From: CAIWHR01 sp963781285
GTDB lineage: Bacteria; Pseudomonadota; Gammaproteobacteria; Burkholderiales; Casimicrobiaceae
Reading direction: 5' to 3'
Assembly (NCBI GenBank): GCA_963781285.1
Contig: CAWAFI010000023.1
Span: 151,643-215,642, forward strand
Length of the DNA stretch: 64,000 nucleotides
Shown here one piece after another: positions 1 to 10,135 of the stretch. The stretch's first letter is position 1. Every line of letters starts with the position of its first letter. The translations under genes and the position numbers were made by a program. A model generated the notes under the pieces. It was not told the origin of the DNA and ran no database searches. It saw nothing but the letters and a program-made list of their open reading frames with translations.

Positions 1-104
1 GTGGATTATACCGGTGGGGGACGCTTACTGAGGGAGCCGGCCCGACGCTGCGGAGACGGTTCGTCCTTCCTGCTGCGCGGCAGCGCCGACCGGCACGGGC
101 CCTG

Positions 105-917
105 TCAGTCGCGAAACTTGGGCGCGCGCTTCTCGCGAGCTGCCTGCACCGCCTCGACAAGATCGGCGGACAAGAGCATCGCGGCATTCCAGGTGGCGAC
201 GTGGTCGAGCGCGTCGGCCACGGAATGGTCGCGCGCATAGGTGATCATTTGCTTTGTACCACGCATGGCGAGTGGTGACTTCGCACCGATCGTCGTGGCG
301 AGCTTGCGTACTTCGGTCATCATCTCGTCAGGCGTCCCGTAGCAGCGATTGACGAGCCGGATCGCCAGCGCCTCGCGACCGTCGACATTGCGCCCCGTGT
401 AGGCAAGCTCGCGCGCCATGCCCTCACCGATCAGTCGCGGAAGCCGCTGCAGCGTCCCCACGTCGGCGGTCAGGCCGACGTCGATTTCCTTCACCGAAAA
501 CAACGCATCGGCCGAGCAATAACGCAGATCGCAGGCAGTGACCAGGTCGACGCCGCCGCCGATGCACGCGCCGTGGATCGCGGCGATCACCGGCTTGCGG
601 CAACGCTCGATCGCCGTCAGCGTGTCCTGCAGGTCGAGTATCAGCCGCCGCAGCTTTTCCCGCGCGCGGCCGTCGCAGGCATCGGCAATCTCGCTGCGAA
701 TCGCGCCCACCAGTGCCAGATCGATGCCCGCGGTGAACTGCTTCCCCGCACCACAGACGATACCCACGCGCGCCGCGGGTGTCTCGTCGAGCCAGTGCAT
801 TGCCGCGCGAATTTCCTGCCACATCGGCAGGTCAATGGCGTTCGCCTTGTCGGGTCGGTTGAGCGTGATCGTGGCGACAGCGCCAGCCAGCCGTACGTCG
901 AGTCGTTCGAAGCCCAT
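105..917 (-). CDS. Crotonase-family delta3,5-delta2,4-dienoyl-CoA isomerase-like protein
   Basis: This 270-residue protein has the whole crotonase fold. The oxyanion-hole segment HGACIGGGVDLVTACD lies near residues 113-128 and is followed by SVKEIDVGLTADVGTLQRLP near 140-160. The Asp in GGGVD, the Glu in KEID and the Asp in GLTAD match the acidic residues that set the ECH1-type dienoyl-CoA isomerases apart from ordinary enoyl-CoA hydratases. By family knowledge the enzyme would shift double bonds during breakdown of unsaturated fatty acids with odd-numbered double bonds. The reaction is inferred from these residues, and a plain hydratase remains possible. The ATG at 917 gives normal length. 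It lies downstream of chpA on the same strand, across a 96-bp gap, with no clear functional link. Confidence 0.85.
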   Translation of the reverse strand: MGFERLDVRLAGAVATITLNRPDKANAIDLPMWQEIRAAMHWLDETPAARVGIVCGAGKQFTAGIDLALVGAIRSEIADACDGRAREKLRRLILDLQDTLTAIERCRKPVIAAIHGACIGGGVDLVTACDLRYCSADALFSVKEIDVGLTADVGTLQRLPRLIGEGMARELAYTGRNVDGREALAIRLVNRCYGTPDEMMTEVRKLATTIGAKSPLAMRGTKQMITYARDHSVADALDHVATWNAAMLLSADLVEAVQAAREKRAPKFRD

Positions 918-1013
918 TCACGGATCCCTTGGGAAATACCGCAGCAGGCGGAACGCCCTCGGCCGCTTCAAGCCTCCGCTGCATTGCCCGTCGACGATCG
1001 CCCCGCCGCGGGC

Positions 1014-4000
1014 TTACGCCGTCAGGACGAGCATTTCGCGCAGGTTCCGGATGAGCTCCTCTTCCTGGTACGGTTTGCCGAGGTAGAGGTCCACCCCCAG
1101 TTCCTTCGCGCGGTTGCGGTGCTTTTCCGCGGTCCGAGACGTGATCATGATGACCGGGATATGCGCGTACTTGGCGTCACCTTTGATCGTCTTCATGAAC
1201 TCGAATCCGTCCATTCGCGGCATTTCGATATCGAGCAGGATCACATCGGGGGTGCGGTCGGCAAGGAGCTGCAGTGCATCGATGCCGTCCTTGGCGGCGA
1301 CCACGTCGAAGCCCTCGCGCGTGAGCGTGCGGCTCGTGATCTTGCGCACGGTCAGCGAGTCATCGACGATCATGACGAGCGGCGGTCCGGCCGGCGCCGC
1401 GCCGGCGCTCATCTTCAGTCCGTGCGGCGCCATCGACTCGGCATTCGGGTCGAACACCGGGACATCGGTTCGCTGCGCGAGTTGCACCGGATTGATGATC
1501 AGCACGATCTCGCCAGTGCCGAGCACGGTCGCGCCGGCGATGCCGGACACGCGGGCCAACTGCGGCCCGATGTTTTTGACCACGACTTCCTGGTTGCCGA
1601 TCATCTCGTCGACGTGCACCGCGGCAAGGTTCTGGCCGGCGCGCAGTAGCAGCACGGGGTTGTAGCGCCCCGTTGCCGGATTGTGGTGCGGATCGCCGAG
1701 AAGCCGCGGCAGGTAATGGAACGGATAGCTTCGCCCCTGCCACTCGACACGGCGCTGCACGTACAGATTGACCAGCGCTTCGGCCTTCACCTGCTGCACC
1801 TGCTCGACCATCGGCGAGGGCATTGCCCACAACCGGCCACCGGCGCGCACCAAGACCGCCTGCGCAACGGCGAGCGTGAGCGGCAGGTAGAGCAGGAACG
1901 CCGTGCCCTTGCCGGGGCGCGTCGTGACTTCGACGCGGCCGCCCAGCGCGGCGATCTCGGCGCGCACGACGTCCATCCCGATACCGCGCCCCGAAAGCTG
2001 CGTGACCTTCTGCGCCGTCGAGAAACCAGGCTGGAAGATGCACTCGATCAACTGCGCATCGGTCGGATGCGCATCGGCGGCGATCCTGCCCTGCACGACC
2101 GCCTTGCCGCGGATTTGCTCGAGATCGAGCCCGCCCCCGTCGTCGGTCAATTCGATCGCGATTTCGTTGCCGACCTGCCGCACCGTCAGCGCGATCTCGC
2201 CGGTCTCCGCCTTGCCGGCCTGCGCGCGGGCGCTGCGCCCCTCGATACCGTGGTCGAGCGCGTTGCGCAGCAGATGTTCGAGCGGCCCGACGAGCTTCTC
2301 CAATACCGACCGGTCGAGCTCGGTCTGCCCGCCGCGAATCTCGAGGTTGGCGCGCTTGTCGAGCTCTTTCGCCGTTGCGCGCAGGATCCGGTAGAGCCGT
2401 TCGGACAGGCTGCCGAACGGCACGGTGCGAATCGAGAAGAGCTGCTGCTGCACGTCGCGCGACAGACGGGCCTGCGCGACGAGCGCGGCGTCGGCGTCGT
2501 CGAGATTCTTCAGCAGCGATTGCTGCACGGTCGAGACGTCGTTCACACCTTCGGCGAGCGAGCGAGTGAGCTCCTGGAAACGCGTGTAGCGGTCGAACTC
2601 GAGCGGGTCGAAACCCTCCGCGGCTTCACCGAACTGCGACATCCGCGACTGGATCTGCGACTCGCCCTGGATCTCGATTTCGCGCACCTGCGAGCGCAAC
2701 CGGATCACGCTGCTCGTAAGTTCCAGCAGGTTCGATTTCAGCGCGCGCAGCTCGCCTTCGACGCGGGCGCGGGCGATCGCCACTTCGCCCGCTTCGTTTA
2801 CCAGCCGATCGATCATGTCGGCGCGGACGCGCAACTGCGCACGCTGGCCAACGTCCGCTTCGGCAGCAGGAGCAGGCATCGCCGGCGGGACAGTGTGCGG
2901 CAGCGGTACGACGAGCGGTTTGTCGACAACCGCAGCAGGCACCGGCTCCGGCTCGGGCATTGCGGGTCCGGTGTCCGCCGCTTCCGCAGCCTGCGCCGCG
3001 GCGACCCACGGCAGCAGCACGTTGACCTTTCCCTCGCGCAGGGCGTCGAGCAGGTAGGCGATGTGATCGAGATCGTCGTCGAGCGCGTCGAAGAGCACGG
3101 TCGTTGCGGCCGCTGGCGTCGTGCCGTTGTCGAGCCGCGACTCCATCCGATGCGTCAACTCGCCTAGGCGCATCGCCCCAGCCATCCTTGCGCTGCCCTT
3201 GAACGTGTGCAGTGTCCGGCGGAGCCCGCTCGCGCTGTCGGCGTCTGACGGCCGGCGCCGCCACGCCCGCAGTTGCTCGCCCGCCTGTGTAAACAGCTCG
3301 CCGGCTTCCTCGAGGAAGATCGGCAGCACGTCCTGGTCCAGCTCGTCGCGTACGTCGGCCAGGGGATCCTCGATCGGGGCCGGCAGCGTGATTTCCGGTT
3401 CGGCAGGCTCGATTGCAACGGTCCTCGGTACCGCTCCGGCCGCTGCGTCGGGCCGCACGGCAGGCAACGACGGTGGCGCAGGCGTCAGGGCAGCCACCGT
3501 GCCGGCCGGCATGACCGGCTCGGGCCCCTTGGCGGTCGACAGCGATGGACGCTCCTCGGCCCTTGCCGCAATGTCGGGATCCGTTGCGGCGGCCAGTGTC
3601 ATCGGCGCCCGCGCGCGCCCTTCGTCATGTTCGTCTCGCGCCGCCTCACGCTCCGCTTGCGCCTCGGCATCAGCCGGAATGGGTTCTGCCGAAGAGTCCT
3701 GGCGCAGCGCTTCCAGCTCGCGTTGGATCTCGCCGGCCTCGACCGCGTCCGGCGCGGTGAAGGCGGTCCGGCTCTTGACGCGGCCGACGAGCAAGCGCAG
3801 GCCCTCGACCGCGCGTGCGAGCACCGGTTGCGCGGCGCCTGGCAACGGCGCCTCCCGCTGCTGCAGCCCGAGCAGGCATTGCTCGAGCGCCCTCGCGGTC
3901 GTCGCGACCAGCGGAATGCCGCCGGTGCGATGAATGCCGCACAACGTGTGGCTCGCCCGCACCATCGCCGCCGACGGCTTCTGCCTGCTGTCGAACTGCA

Positions 4001-6830
4001 ACACTTCCAGCTCTTGCGCGAGCGTCGCCAGATGTTGGTCGGCCTCGTCGACCAGGATGTTGAACAGAACCGCGGACAATCTGACGTCGCCGATCGTGAT
4101 CTCTTGCAGCGCCTCCAGTGGTGGAGGCACCACTTCGAGTGCCGACGGCGGGCGTACCGTAGCCGCGTCCAGAGGCGGCTCGGCACCAGCAGTGAACTCG
4201 GCGCCAACGTCCGGGAGGTCACTCACCGTCATCAACTGCGGCACGCTTGCGGTTGCGCTGCCGAGCTCGGCCAATTCGAGCAAATGGGGAATCGCAGGCG
4301 GTACGGTCTCAGCATGCGCGGATTCCGGTGCGCCTTCGGGCACCGGCACCTCGGACGTCGGTGCGGGCGGTGTGGGCGTCAGCGCGGACTCGCGGCCGCC
4401 GGGGAGCTCCGCCTCCACCGCCGCGATTGCCGCATGGAGCTCGGCCGGATCGGCCATGACACGCCTGGACTCGGCCAGCGCGGCAACCCATTGCCGGAAG
4501 CTCCGTTCGGCGATCTCGATGAGTGCCAGCACTGCCGGCGTCACCACACGTTCTTCCTCGAGCAGGCGGTTGTTGATCTTCTCGACCTCGAAAGCGATCT
4601 CGCCCAGCTCGGTCAAACCGACCATCCGGCCACTGCCCTTGAGCGTATGGAACTGGCGCCGTATCGTGCGCAGCGCCTCGCGATCGCCGTGATTTTCCTC
4701 GAGGATTCGCCGGTGCTCCGCGATCGTGTCGAGCACTTCGTCGGCTTCCGTGAGGTAGATGTCGAGGAGCTCGGCGTCAAGATTCGTCGCGTCGGTGGCG
4801 AGCAGCCGCTGCGTTTCCTCCGAGATCGCCGGCGCGGGCGCCGGGCCACCGGTGGCGGCAATCGCCGTGACAGCGGCGGCAAGCGACGCCGTGCCCCCGG
4901 CATCGAGCTCGGAGAGTGCCGATGCGGCTTGCGCGACGAGTTCGGCGTCGCCGATCAGCTCGGCGTCGTTTCGCAGGTCCTCGAGTTTCGAGCGCAGCGA
5001 TTCGTGGGCCGAATGGTCGGCCGGCGCTGCGCGCACTTCGGCGACGAGCGCCGGCAGCGCACTGCGCAGTTCCGCGACCGCGGCCTCGACCGTGTCGCCG
5101 AGGTCGACGCCGACCGGCTTTGGCGCTTCGCCAAGGCGCTTGCCGAGCAGCGGAGCGATAAGGCGCTCGCGATCGGGTCGCTGTTGCTCGACCGCCTCGA
5201 CGTAGAAGCCGAGGCCGGAAAGTGCCTCGGCGAGCAGTTCGAGGTCGTCGTTCGATACCAGCGTGTCTGGATTGGCGTAAGTCGCGATCTGTTCCTGGCA
5301 CAGTCCGAGTAGCCGCTCGGCGTCGGGAAGCCCCAGCATCTTTAGCGCGCCGCGAATCTGATCGCCGTCCTTGGCGAGGGTGGCGAGGTCGGTGCACTTC
5401 GTGTGATCGCGGAAGAACGCATCGAGCACCTGCTCCATGTGCCGGAGGTTCGCCTGGATCTCGCGGCAGACCTGCGCGAGCAGCAGGCGCTCCTGCGCCC
5501 GCCTCGACATCTCGTCCAGCAATGGCGCGGCGGCTACGCCGGCGAGCGGCCGTGACGACCGGGCTGCATCGAGCCGTGAGAGCATCGCCTCGACCTGCTT
5601 CGGGAATTCCGGCGAGAGGCTCGCGTAATTCTCGAGCGCGCTCTCGGCCAGCAGAATGCCCGTCGCGTACTCCATCGCCAGCGTTTCGGTGATCGTCTGC
5701 GGAATCTTGTTCAGCCGCTCGACCAGCGATGCGGTGAGCTTCATCAACGCCCCATTGCCGACTTCGGCAACGTGCTTGTGCACCGACGTCAGGGTTTGCT
5801 TCAGTTTCGGCAGGTTCTCGGCGCGCCCGGACGTGAATTTGAGCCACGCGTCCTTCGCCGTGGCCAACTGGTCGCGCGCCTCGCGCAGGTGCGGCTGGAT
5901 GCGCACCAGATCGGCGTTCAACACCTCGGCCGACGGGATCAGTCCCGACAGCTTGAAGCCCTTCTGCACCGCCTGCACCGACGGCGCGACCGGGGCGCTG
6001 ATCGCGACGTAGTAGAGGACCTCGCGCCGCAACCGGTCGGCGACCTTCGCCGAGCCTTCGACGACACGGCGGATCTGCAGGTCGACGCGCGCGGCGAGTT
6101 GCTTGACGCCGAATCCCGGCTCGAGCCCATGCTCGGTGAGCGCATCGAGCAATGCGCCTACCGTCCACCAGAACGCGCGTAGGTTCTGCTGAGTGGTCGC
6201 ATCCTCGATGCCCGCGACCGCGTCGCGCATGACTTTGGCACCCTCATCGTCGCCGCGTAGCCACGCGAGCAGCCCGCGCTGGTAGAGGCGGCGCTGCTTC
6301 ACCATGTACGACGGCAACTTTCCGGGCGCGAGCACCTGCGGCGTGCCGAGCTTCGGCGCGCGCGGCGCGAGATCCGGGTAGAAGAGGTCAGTCGGCGCGG
6401 CCGCCTTCACGCCACGCGAGCGTTGCATCGCTTCGTACTCGGGGAAGAGCTTGAGCGGGACCGGCGCGGCGCCGTTGACCAGTTCGTCGAGGAAGATCCG
6501 CAGCTTCTTGCATCCGCGATCGATCGCGTCGCAGGCGGCCTGCGCCTCGCGTGTCGGAAGTTCTTCCAGGCGAGCGAGCTGCCGCTCGATTTCGTCGGTG
6601 AACGCCGCAACGGCGTCGAGGCCGACCATCTGGATGGCCCCGGTCGCCTGGTGAATATGGGTCCGCGCGTGCTTGAGCGACGCCACGTCCTGTCCCGCCG
6701 CCCGGAACGCGGCCAACGATTCGAGACCCCGGCTCAATGCCTGGTCGATCTCGCCCTGTACCCAGGAGAGCGGGCCGAGATCGAAGTCGGACGCGGTGTC
6801 GGTCGTCAATGGAGTCTCGCTTTTCGCCAC
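1014..6830 (-). CDS. chpA: ChpA/PilL-type hybrid chemotaxis histidine kinase of type IV pili
   Basis: This 1938-residue CheA-like kinase of the twitching chemosensory system would phosphorylate PilG and PilH and so control pilus extension and retraction. Visible in order: an N-terminal Hpt-like helix bundle (HQATGAIQMVG near residue 57), an Hpt with HTLKGSGRMVG near 727, a degenerate Hpt with HTLCGIHRTGG near 958, an Hpt with HTFKGSARMAG near 1208, Pro/Ala-rich linkers between them, a CheA core with LLRNALDHGIEG near 1518 and the ATP-lid SGRGIGMDVV, a CheW-like domain, and a C-terminal receiver with VILLDIEMPRMDG near 1863. The length suits ChpA/PilL, which carry several Hpt modules. The HTLCGIHRTGG site keeps His but lacks the Lys-Gly that follows in active Hpt domains. 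It is the last gene of a leftward operon, 54 bp after pilJ. No methyltransferase or methylesterase gene is adjacent. Confidence 0.95.
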   Translation of the reverse strand: MAKSETPLTTDTASDFDLGPLSWVQGEIDQALSRGLESLAAFRAAGQDVASLKHARTHIHQATGAIQMVGLDAVAAFTDEIERQLARLEELPTREAQAACDAIDRGCKKLRIFLDELVNGAAPVPLKLFPEYEAMQRSRGVKAAAPTDLFYPDLAPRAPKLGTPQVLAPGKLPSYMVKQRRLYQRGLLAWLRGDDEGAKVMRDAVAGIEDATTQQNLRAFWWTVGALLDALTEHGLEPGFGVKQLAARVDLQIRRVVEGSAKVADRLRREVLYYVAISAPVAPSVQAVQKGFKLSGLIPSAEVLNADLVRIQPHLREARDQLATAKDAWLKFTSGRAENLPKLKQTLTSVHKHVAEVGNGALMKLTASLVERLNKIPQTITETLAMEYATGILLAESALENYASLSPEFPKQVEAMLSRLDAARSSRPLAGVAAAPLLDEMSRRAQERLLLAQVCREIQANLRHMEQVLDAFFRDHTKCTDLATLAKDGDQIRGALKMLGLPDAERLLGLCQEQIATYANPDTLVSNDDLELLAEALSGLGFYVEAVEQQRPDRERLIAPLLGKRLGEAPKPVGVDLGDTVEAAVAELRSALPALVAEVRAAPADHSAHESLRSKLEDLRNDAELIGDAELVAQAASALSELDAGGTASLAAAVTAIAATGGPAPAPAISEETQRLLATDATNLDAELLDIYLTEADEVLDTIAEHRRILEENHGDREALRTIRRQFHTLKGSGRMVGLTELGEIAFEVEKINNRLLEEERVVTPAVLALIEIAERSFRQWVAALAESRRVMADPAELHAAIAAVEAELPGGRESALTPTPPAPTSEVPVPEGAPESAHAETVPPAIPHLLELAELGSATASVPQLMTVSDLPDVGAEFTAGAEPPLDAATVRPPSALEVVPPPLEALQEITIGDVRLSAVLFNILVDEADQHLATLAQELEVLQFDSRQKPSAAMVRASHTLCGIHRTGGIPLVATTARALEQCLLGLQQREAPLPGAAQPVLARAVEGLRLLVGRVKSRTAFTAPDAVEAGEIQRELEALRQDSSAEPIPADAEAQAEREAARDEHDEGRARAPMTLAAATDPDIAARAEERPSLSTAKGPEPVMPAGTVAALTPAPPSLPAVRPDAAAGAVPRTVAIEPAEPEITLPAPIEDPLADVRDELDQDVLPIFLEEAGELFTQAGEQLRAWRRRPSDADSASGLRRTLHTFKGSARMAGAMRLGELTHRMESRLDNGTTPAAATTVLFDALDDDLDHIAYLLDALREGKVNVLLPWVAAAQAAEAADTGPAMPEPEPVPAAVVDKPLVVPLPHTVPPAMPAPAAEADVGQRAQLRVRADMIDRLVNEAGEVAIARARVEGELRALKSNLLELTSSVIRLRSQVREIEIQGESQIQSRMSQFGEAAEGFDPLEFDRYTRFQELTRSLAEGVNDVSTVQQSLLKNLDDADAALVAQARLSRDVQQQLFSIRTVPFGSLSERLYRILRATAKELDKRANLEIRGGQTELDRSVLEKLVGPLEHLLRNALDHGIEGRSARAQAGKAETGEIALTVRQVGNEIAIELTDDGGGLDLEQIRGKAVVQGRIAADAHPTDAQLIECIFQPGFSTAQKVTQLSGRGIGMDVVRAEIAALGGRVEVTTRPGKGTAFLLYLPLTLAVAQAVLVRAGGRLWAMPSPMVEQVQQVKAEALVNLYVQRRVEWQGRSYPFHYLPRLLGDPHHNPATGRYNPVLLLRAGQNLAAVHVDEMIGNQEVVVKNIGPQLARVSGIAGATVLGTGEIVLIINPVQLAQRTDVPVFDPNAESMAPHGLKMSAGAAPAGPPLVMIVDDSLTVRKITSRTLTREGFDVVAAKDGIDALQLLADRTPDVILLDIEMPRMDGFEFMKTIKGDAKYAHIPVIMITSRTAEKHRNRAKELGVDLYLGKPYQEEELIRNLREMLVLTA

Positions 6831-6884
6831 TCAACGCGTGATAGCAAGAACCGCGCCCGCGGGCGCGGGCGGCGTCACAGCATC

Positions 6885-9083
6885 TCAGACCTTGAATCCC
6901 GCCACCGAGCTGCGCAACTCTGCCGCGAGGCGCGTCAGCTGGCCGATCGACACGTTCGTCTGTTTGGTGCCCTCGGTCGTCTCTTCGGTAATCTTGAGAA
7001 TGCCCTGCATCCCACGCGTCACATCGGACACCGACGCCGACTGCGTCTGCGTCTGCGCTGAAATGCTGCCGATCAGCTCGGCCAGCTCGCGCGACACGCT
7101 GCGGATTTCCTCGAGCGCCTGGCCCGCCGCGTCGGAGAGCTTCGTTCCCTCGACCACGCCGACCGTCGACTTCTCCATGGCGGCCACGGCATCCTGCGTA
7201 TCGGCCTGAATGGTCTTCACGATCGCCTCGATCTGCTTCGTCGCCTCGCCCGAGCGTTCGGCGAGGCGCTGGACTTCCTCGGCGACGACGGTGAAGCCGC
7301 GGCCCGCCTCACCCGCCGACGCCGCCTGGATCGCGGCGTTCAACGCCAGAACGTTCGTCTGTTCGGTGATGTCGGAGATCAGCTCCACGATTTCGCCGAT
7401 TTCCAGCGAGGATTCGCCCAGCCGCTTGATGCGCTTCGACGTGTCTTGGATCTGGGTGCGGATCTCGTTCATGCCGGCGATCTGATTCTGCACGGCCTGC
7501 CCACCCTTCTCGGCGGCGGCGAGCGATTGCTGCGCCACGCGGGCGGACTGCGCGGCGCTCTGCGAAACCTCGTTGATCGACTGTGCCATCTGCAGCACCG
7601 ACGACGACGCCCGCTGGATCTCCTTGTTCTGCCGCTGCGATGCCTCGTAGAGCCGGTTCGAGATCGCCTGCGCATCCTGGGTTGCCTTCGCCACCTGATC
7701 AGTCGCCGAGTTGATGCCCTTGACCAGCGTGCGCAACTCCTCGATCGTGAAGTTGATCGAGTCGGCAATCGCGCCCGTTACGTCCTCGGTCACCGAGGCC
7801 TGCACGGTCAGGTCGCCGTCGGCCAGATTCCCCATCTCATTGAGCAGCCGGAGAATGGCTTCCTGATTGCGCTTGTTCTCGCCTTCGCTCTCGAACGCGC
7901 GGACGCGGGCGTCGTCGAGGAAAACCTTGCCCAGCAGTACCAGAGCGACGAGCGCCAGCACGGTGAGGATGATCGCCCCATACAGTGGCGCGCGGGACCT
8001 GCCCACGCCCTCGAACTGCTCGGCGAGCTTGGTTGTGTCGGCGAGCAGAGCCTCGGACTCGTTGTTGATCCCCCGCGCCGCCTGCTTGGCCGTGACCAGG
8101 CGATTCATGTTCTGCAGGATCGCCGCCACGCCGGTATCGTAGGCGGTGAAGCGCTTCTGCAACTCGGCCAGCGTCGCGCGCGGATCCTCGCCGCGCACAG
8201 GGGCGAGCCGCAGAGCGTCGCTACCCTTGAGAAGACCGTTCAGGATCTCGCGGAACGTGCCGGCATCCTTGCCGAGCAGAAACGCGACCTCGGGGTCGAT
8301 TTCCTCCGCCGAGGCGAGCGTGTTGGCGTTCTTGGCGATCCGCTGCGACAACACAGCGAGCTGATTCGCGAATTCGATCTCGCGCAACGAGCCGCCGCCC
8401 TGCCCGATCTGCTGCGCGGTCTGCTGTGCGAGTTCGAGGATCGCGTTGTTGCCGAGGTTGATGTTCTCGAGGCCCTTGGCGAGCGTGGTGAGGCTCTGCT
8501 GGTTGTCGATGACGCGCTGGGCATTGACATCGACGCGGTCCCACCTCGCCCGGATGTCCTGCAGCACCCTGACGACGGCCTCGTCCTGCGAGACGTCGAG
8601 TGACACGCCTTTGACCGTACCGCCGCCTTGCAGCGCCTCGAGGTCGGCCTTGAACCGTTCGCGGCTATCCTTGAGGCCGGGGAACGCCGCGGCCTGGCCC
8701 TGGGAGGCGAGCGCCGTACCGCGCGCCAGCCGCTGTGAAAGCATCTGCATTTCGGTCGCGGTCGACGCCGCGGCCGCGCCTTGGGACGCTGTGCGGCCGT
8801 CCAGGAACACGAGGAACGCCGCGAACACGAGAAACGTCACCGTCATGATGCCGAGGACCTGGAATTGCTGGACGATCGACAGATGCCCGATCAACGGCAG
8901 CCGGCGCGGCATCTTCATCTCGGAGGTCGCCGAGCGCAGCTGCTCCATGATCGACACCGAGGCCAGGGGGTCGTATCCGGGCTGCGCCGCGCGAACCTGT
9001 GTGGTCGGCATGTCGAGGTCGGCGGTCGCGGCAACCACCTTGTTGGCGCCGAACAGCTTCGGCAGTTTCAGGTTAAGCGCCAT
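6885..9083 (-). CDS. pilJ: PilJ, methyl-accepting chemoreceptor of the twitching system
   Basis: The 732-residue receptor has a cytoplasmic N-terminal stretch, a first membrane helix near 74-93, a periplasmic sensing region of about 275 residues with Gln/Ala-rich helices, a second helix near 368-390, a HAMP-like segment and a signalling coiled coil. The signature NAAIQAASAGEAGRGFTVVA near 581-600 is the kinase-contact tip of methyl-accepting proteins. In the Pil-Chp system PilJ couples surface or pilus signals to ChpA through PilI, and its place between pilI and chpA fits. The ATG at 9083 leaves 66 bp after the pilI stop. Confidence 0.95.
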   Translation of the reverse strand: MALNLKLPKLFGANKVVAATADLDMPTTQVRAAQPGYDPLASVSIMEQLRSATSEMKMPRRLPLIGHLSIVQQFQVLGIMTVTFLVFAAFLVFLDGRTASQGAAAASTATEMQMLSQRLARGTALASQGQAAAFPGLKDSRERFKADLEALQGGGTVKGVSLDVSQDEAVVRVLQDIRARWDRVDVNAQRVIDNQQSLTTLAKGLENINLGNNAILELAQQTAQQIGQGGGSLREIEFANQLAVLSQRIAKNANTLASAEEIDPEVAFLLGKDAGTFREILNGLLKGSDALRLAPVRGEDPRATLAELQKRFTAYDTGVAAILQNMNRLVTAKQAARGINNESEALLADTTKLAEQFEGVGRSRAPLYGAIILTVLALVALVLLGKVFLDDARVRAFESEGENKRNQEAILRLLNEMGNLADGDLTVQASVTEDVTGAIADSINFTIEELRTLVKGINSATDQVAKATQDAQAISNRLYEASQRQNKEIQRASSSVLQMAQSINEVSQSAAQSARVAQQSLAAAEKGGQAVQNQIAGMNEIRTQIQDTSKRIKRLGESSLEIGEIVELISDITEQTNVLALNAAIQAASAGEAGRGFTVVAEEVQRLAERSGEATKQIEAIVKTIQADTQDAVAAMEKSTVGVVEGTKLSDAAGQALEEIRSVSRELAELIGSISAQTQTQSASVSDVTRGMQGILKITEETTEGTKQTNVSIGQLTRLAAELRSSVAGFKV

Positions 9084-9149
9084 TCTTCCTCCAGACGACG
9101 CGTTGGCACGCGCCGGTCACTTCGTCCATTGTCATCAGGTCGCGGCGGA

Positions 9150-9680
9150 TTAGAGCCCGACCTGCAGAAAACGCCGGTCCTGCGAAAGGCGCGCAAGGTC
9201 GATCTCCTGCCACGCGCCGCCATCGGCATCCATCCATCGCTGTCCGTACCACTGCGGCCCGTCGACGGGCGGCGACGCTGGCGCGAGCTCCGCCAGGTTG
9301 CGCAGGCCCAGCACGCGTGCAACGACGATGCCCGCCCGCAGCTCGCCGGCGCGCGGCCCGAACAGCACCAGCCGGCGCTGGCCGCCGCCGGGCGGCGCGA
9401 CGCCAGTGTCGTGTCCGAGGAAACCGCCGAAATCGATCACGCTGTAGAGATTGCCGCGGATGTTGGCCACGCCCAGAAACCACGGCTGCGTCAGCGGCAC
9501 GGTCGCGATCGGCGGGATCGTGATCACTTCGCCGGCGTCGGCGAGCCGAATCAGCCATTGCGCTCCGCCGCTCGCGAGGCCGAGGCGTGAGGATTCCACC
9601 TGCGCCGCGGTCTTACTGACGAGGCGGGACGCGAGTTCCTGCTGGAACGAGCGGAGGTCGAGTTTCGCGGCGCGGGCCAT
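9150..9680 (-). CDS. pilI: PilI, CheW-like adaptor
   Basis: The 176-residue single-domain CheW protein has the central segment GVANIRGNLYSVIDFGGFLG, the conserved core of CheW folds, and lies between the response regulator gene and the receptor gene. It would dock PilJ to the ChpA kinase. The ATG at 9680 gives the usual length. It lies 23 bp after pilH, so it is cotranscribed. Confidence 0.92.
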   Translation of the reverse strand: MARAAKLDLRSFQQELASRLVSKTAAQVESSRLGLASGGAQWLIRLADAGEVITIPPIATVPLTQPWFLGVANIRGNLYSVIDFGGFLGHDTGVAPPGGGQRRLVLFGPRAGELRAGIVVARVLGLRNLAELAPASPPVDGPQWYGQRWMDADGGAWQEIDLARLSQDRRFLQVGL

Positions 9681-9703
9681 GGCGACGGGGTGTGGATTCG
9701 CGG

Positions 9704-10069
9704 TCAGCCGAGGGCGGCGATTTTCGCGAGCAGCTCCTCGCGATTGACGGGCTTGACGATGTAGTCGCGCGCGCCCTGCCGCATTCCCCAGATCTTGTCG
9801 GTCTCCTGGCTTTTCGACGTGCAGATGATGATCGGAATGTTGCGCGTATCGACGTCGCGGCTGATCGCGCGCGTTGCCTGGAAACCGTTGAGGCCCGGCA
9901 TGACGACATCCATCAGGATCACATCGGGCTTGAGCTGCCGGGCCTTCTGGATCGCGTCCTCACCGTTGTCGCTGGCAATGACCTCGAACCCAGCCTTGGT
10001 CAGCATGTCGTTCAGCACATGCCGCTCGGTCGGCGAGTCATCGACGATGAGAATTTTCTTGATCGGCAT
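9704..10069 (-). CDS. pilH: PilH, single-domain response regulator
   Basis: This 121-residue CheY-like receiver has the acidic pair and following residues IVDDSPTERHVL at the N-terminus, the phosphoacceptor Asp in VILMDVVMPGLNG near residue 52, the Thr in IIICTSKSQ and the Lys in YIVKPVN. No output domain follows. The start at 10069 (MPIKKILIVDD) is preferred over an in-frame extension to 10108 because the receiver fold begins at once. In Pil-Chp systems PilH acts with the retraction side or as a phosphate sink; here that is inferred from order (PilG first, PilH second). Confidence 0.93.
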   Translation of the reverse strand: MPIKKILIVDDSPTERHVLNDMLTKAGFEVIASDNGEDAIQKARQLKPDVILMDVVMPGLNGFQATRAISRDVDTRNIPIIICTSKSQETDKIWGMRQGARDYIVKPVNREELLAKIAALG

Positions 10070-10135
10070 GGTTCCCGCCCTGTTGCGTACTTTCCCCGGC
10101 GCCGCCACACGGCGAGTGGACGACGTGGTCGCTGA

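Noticed and set aside
3273..5312. A 679-codon plus-strand frame opposite chpA
   Set aside because: Low-complexity Arg-rich product without motifs, lying fully within a well-supported gene on the other strand.
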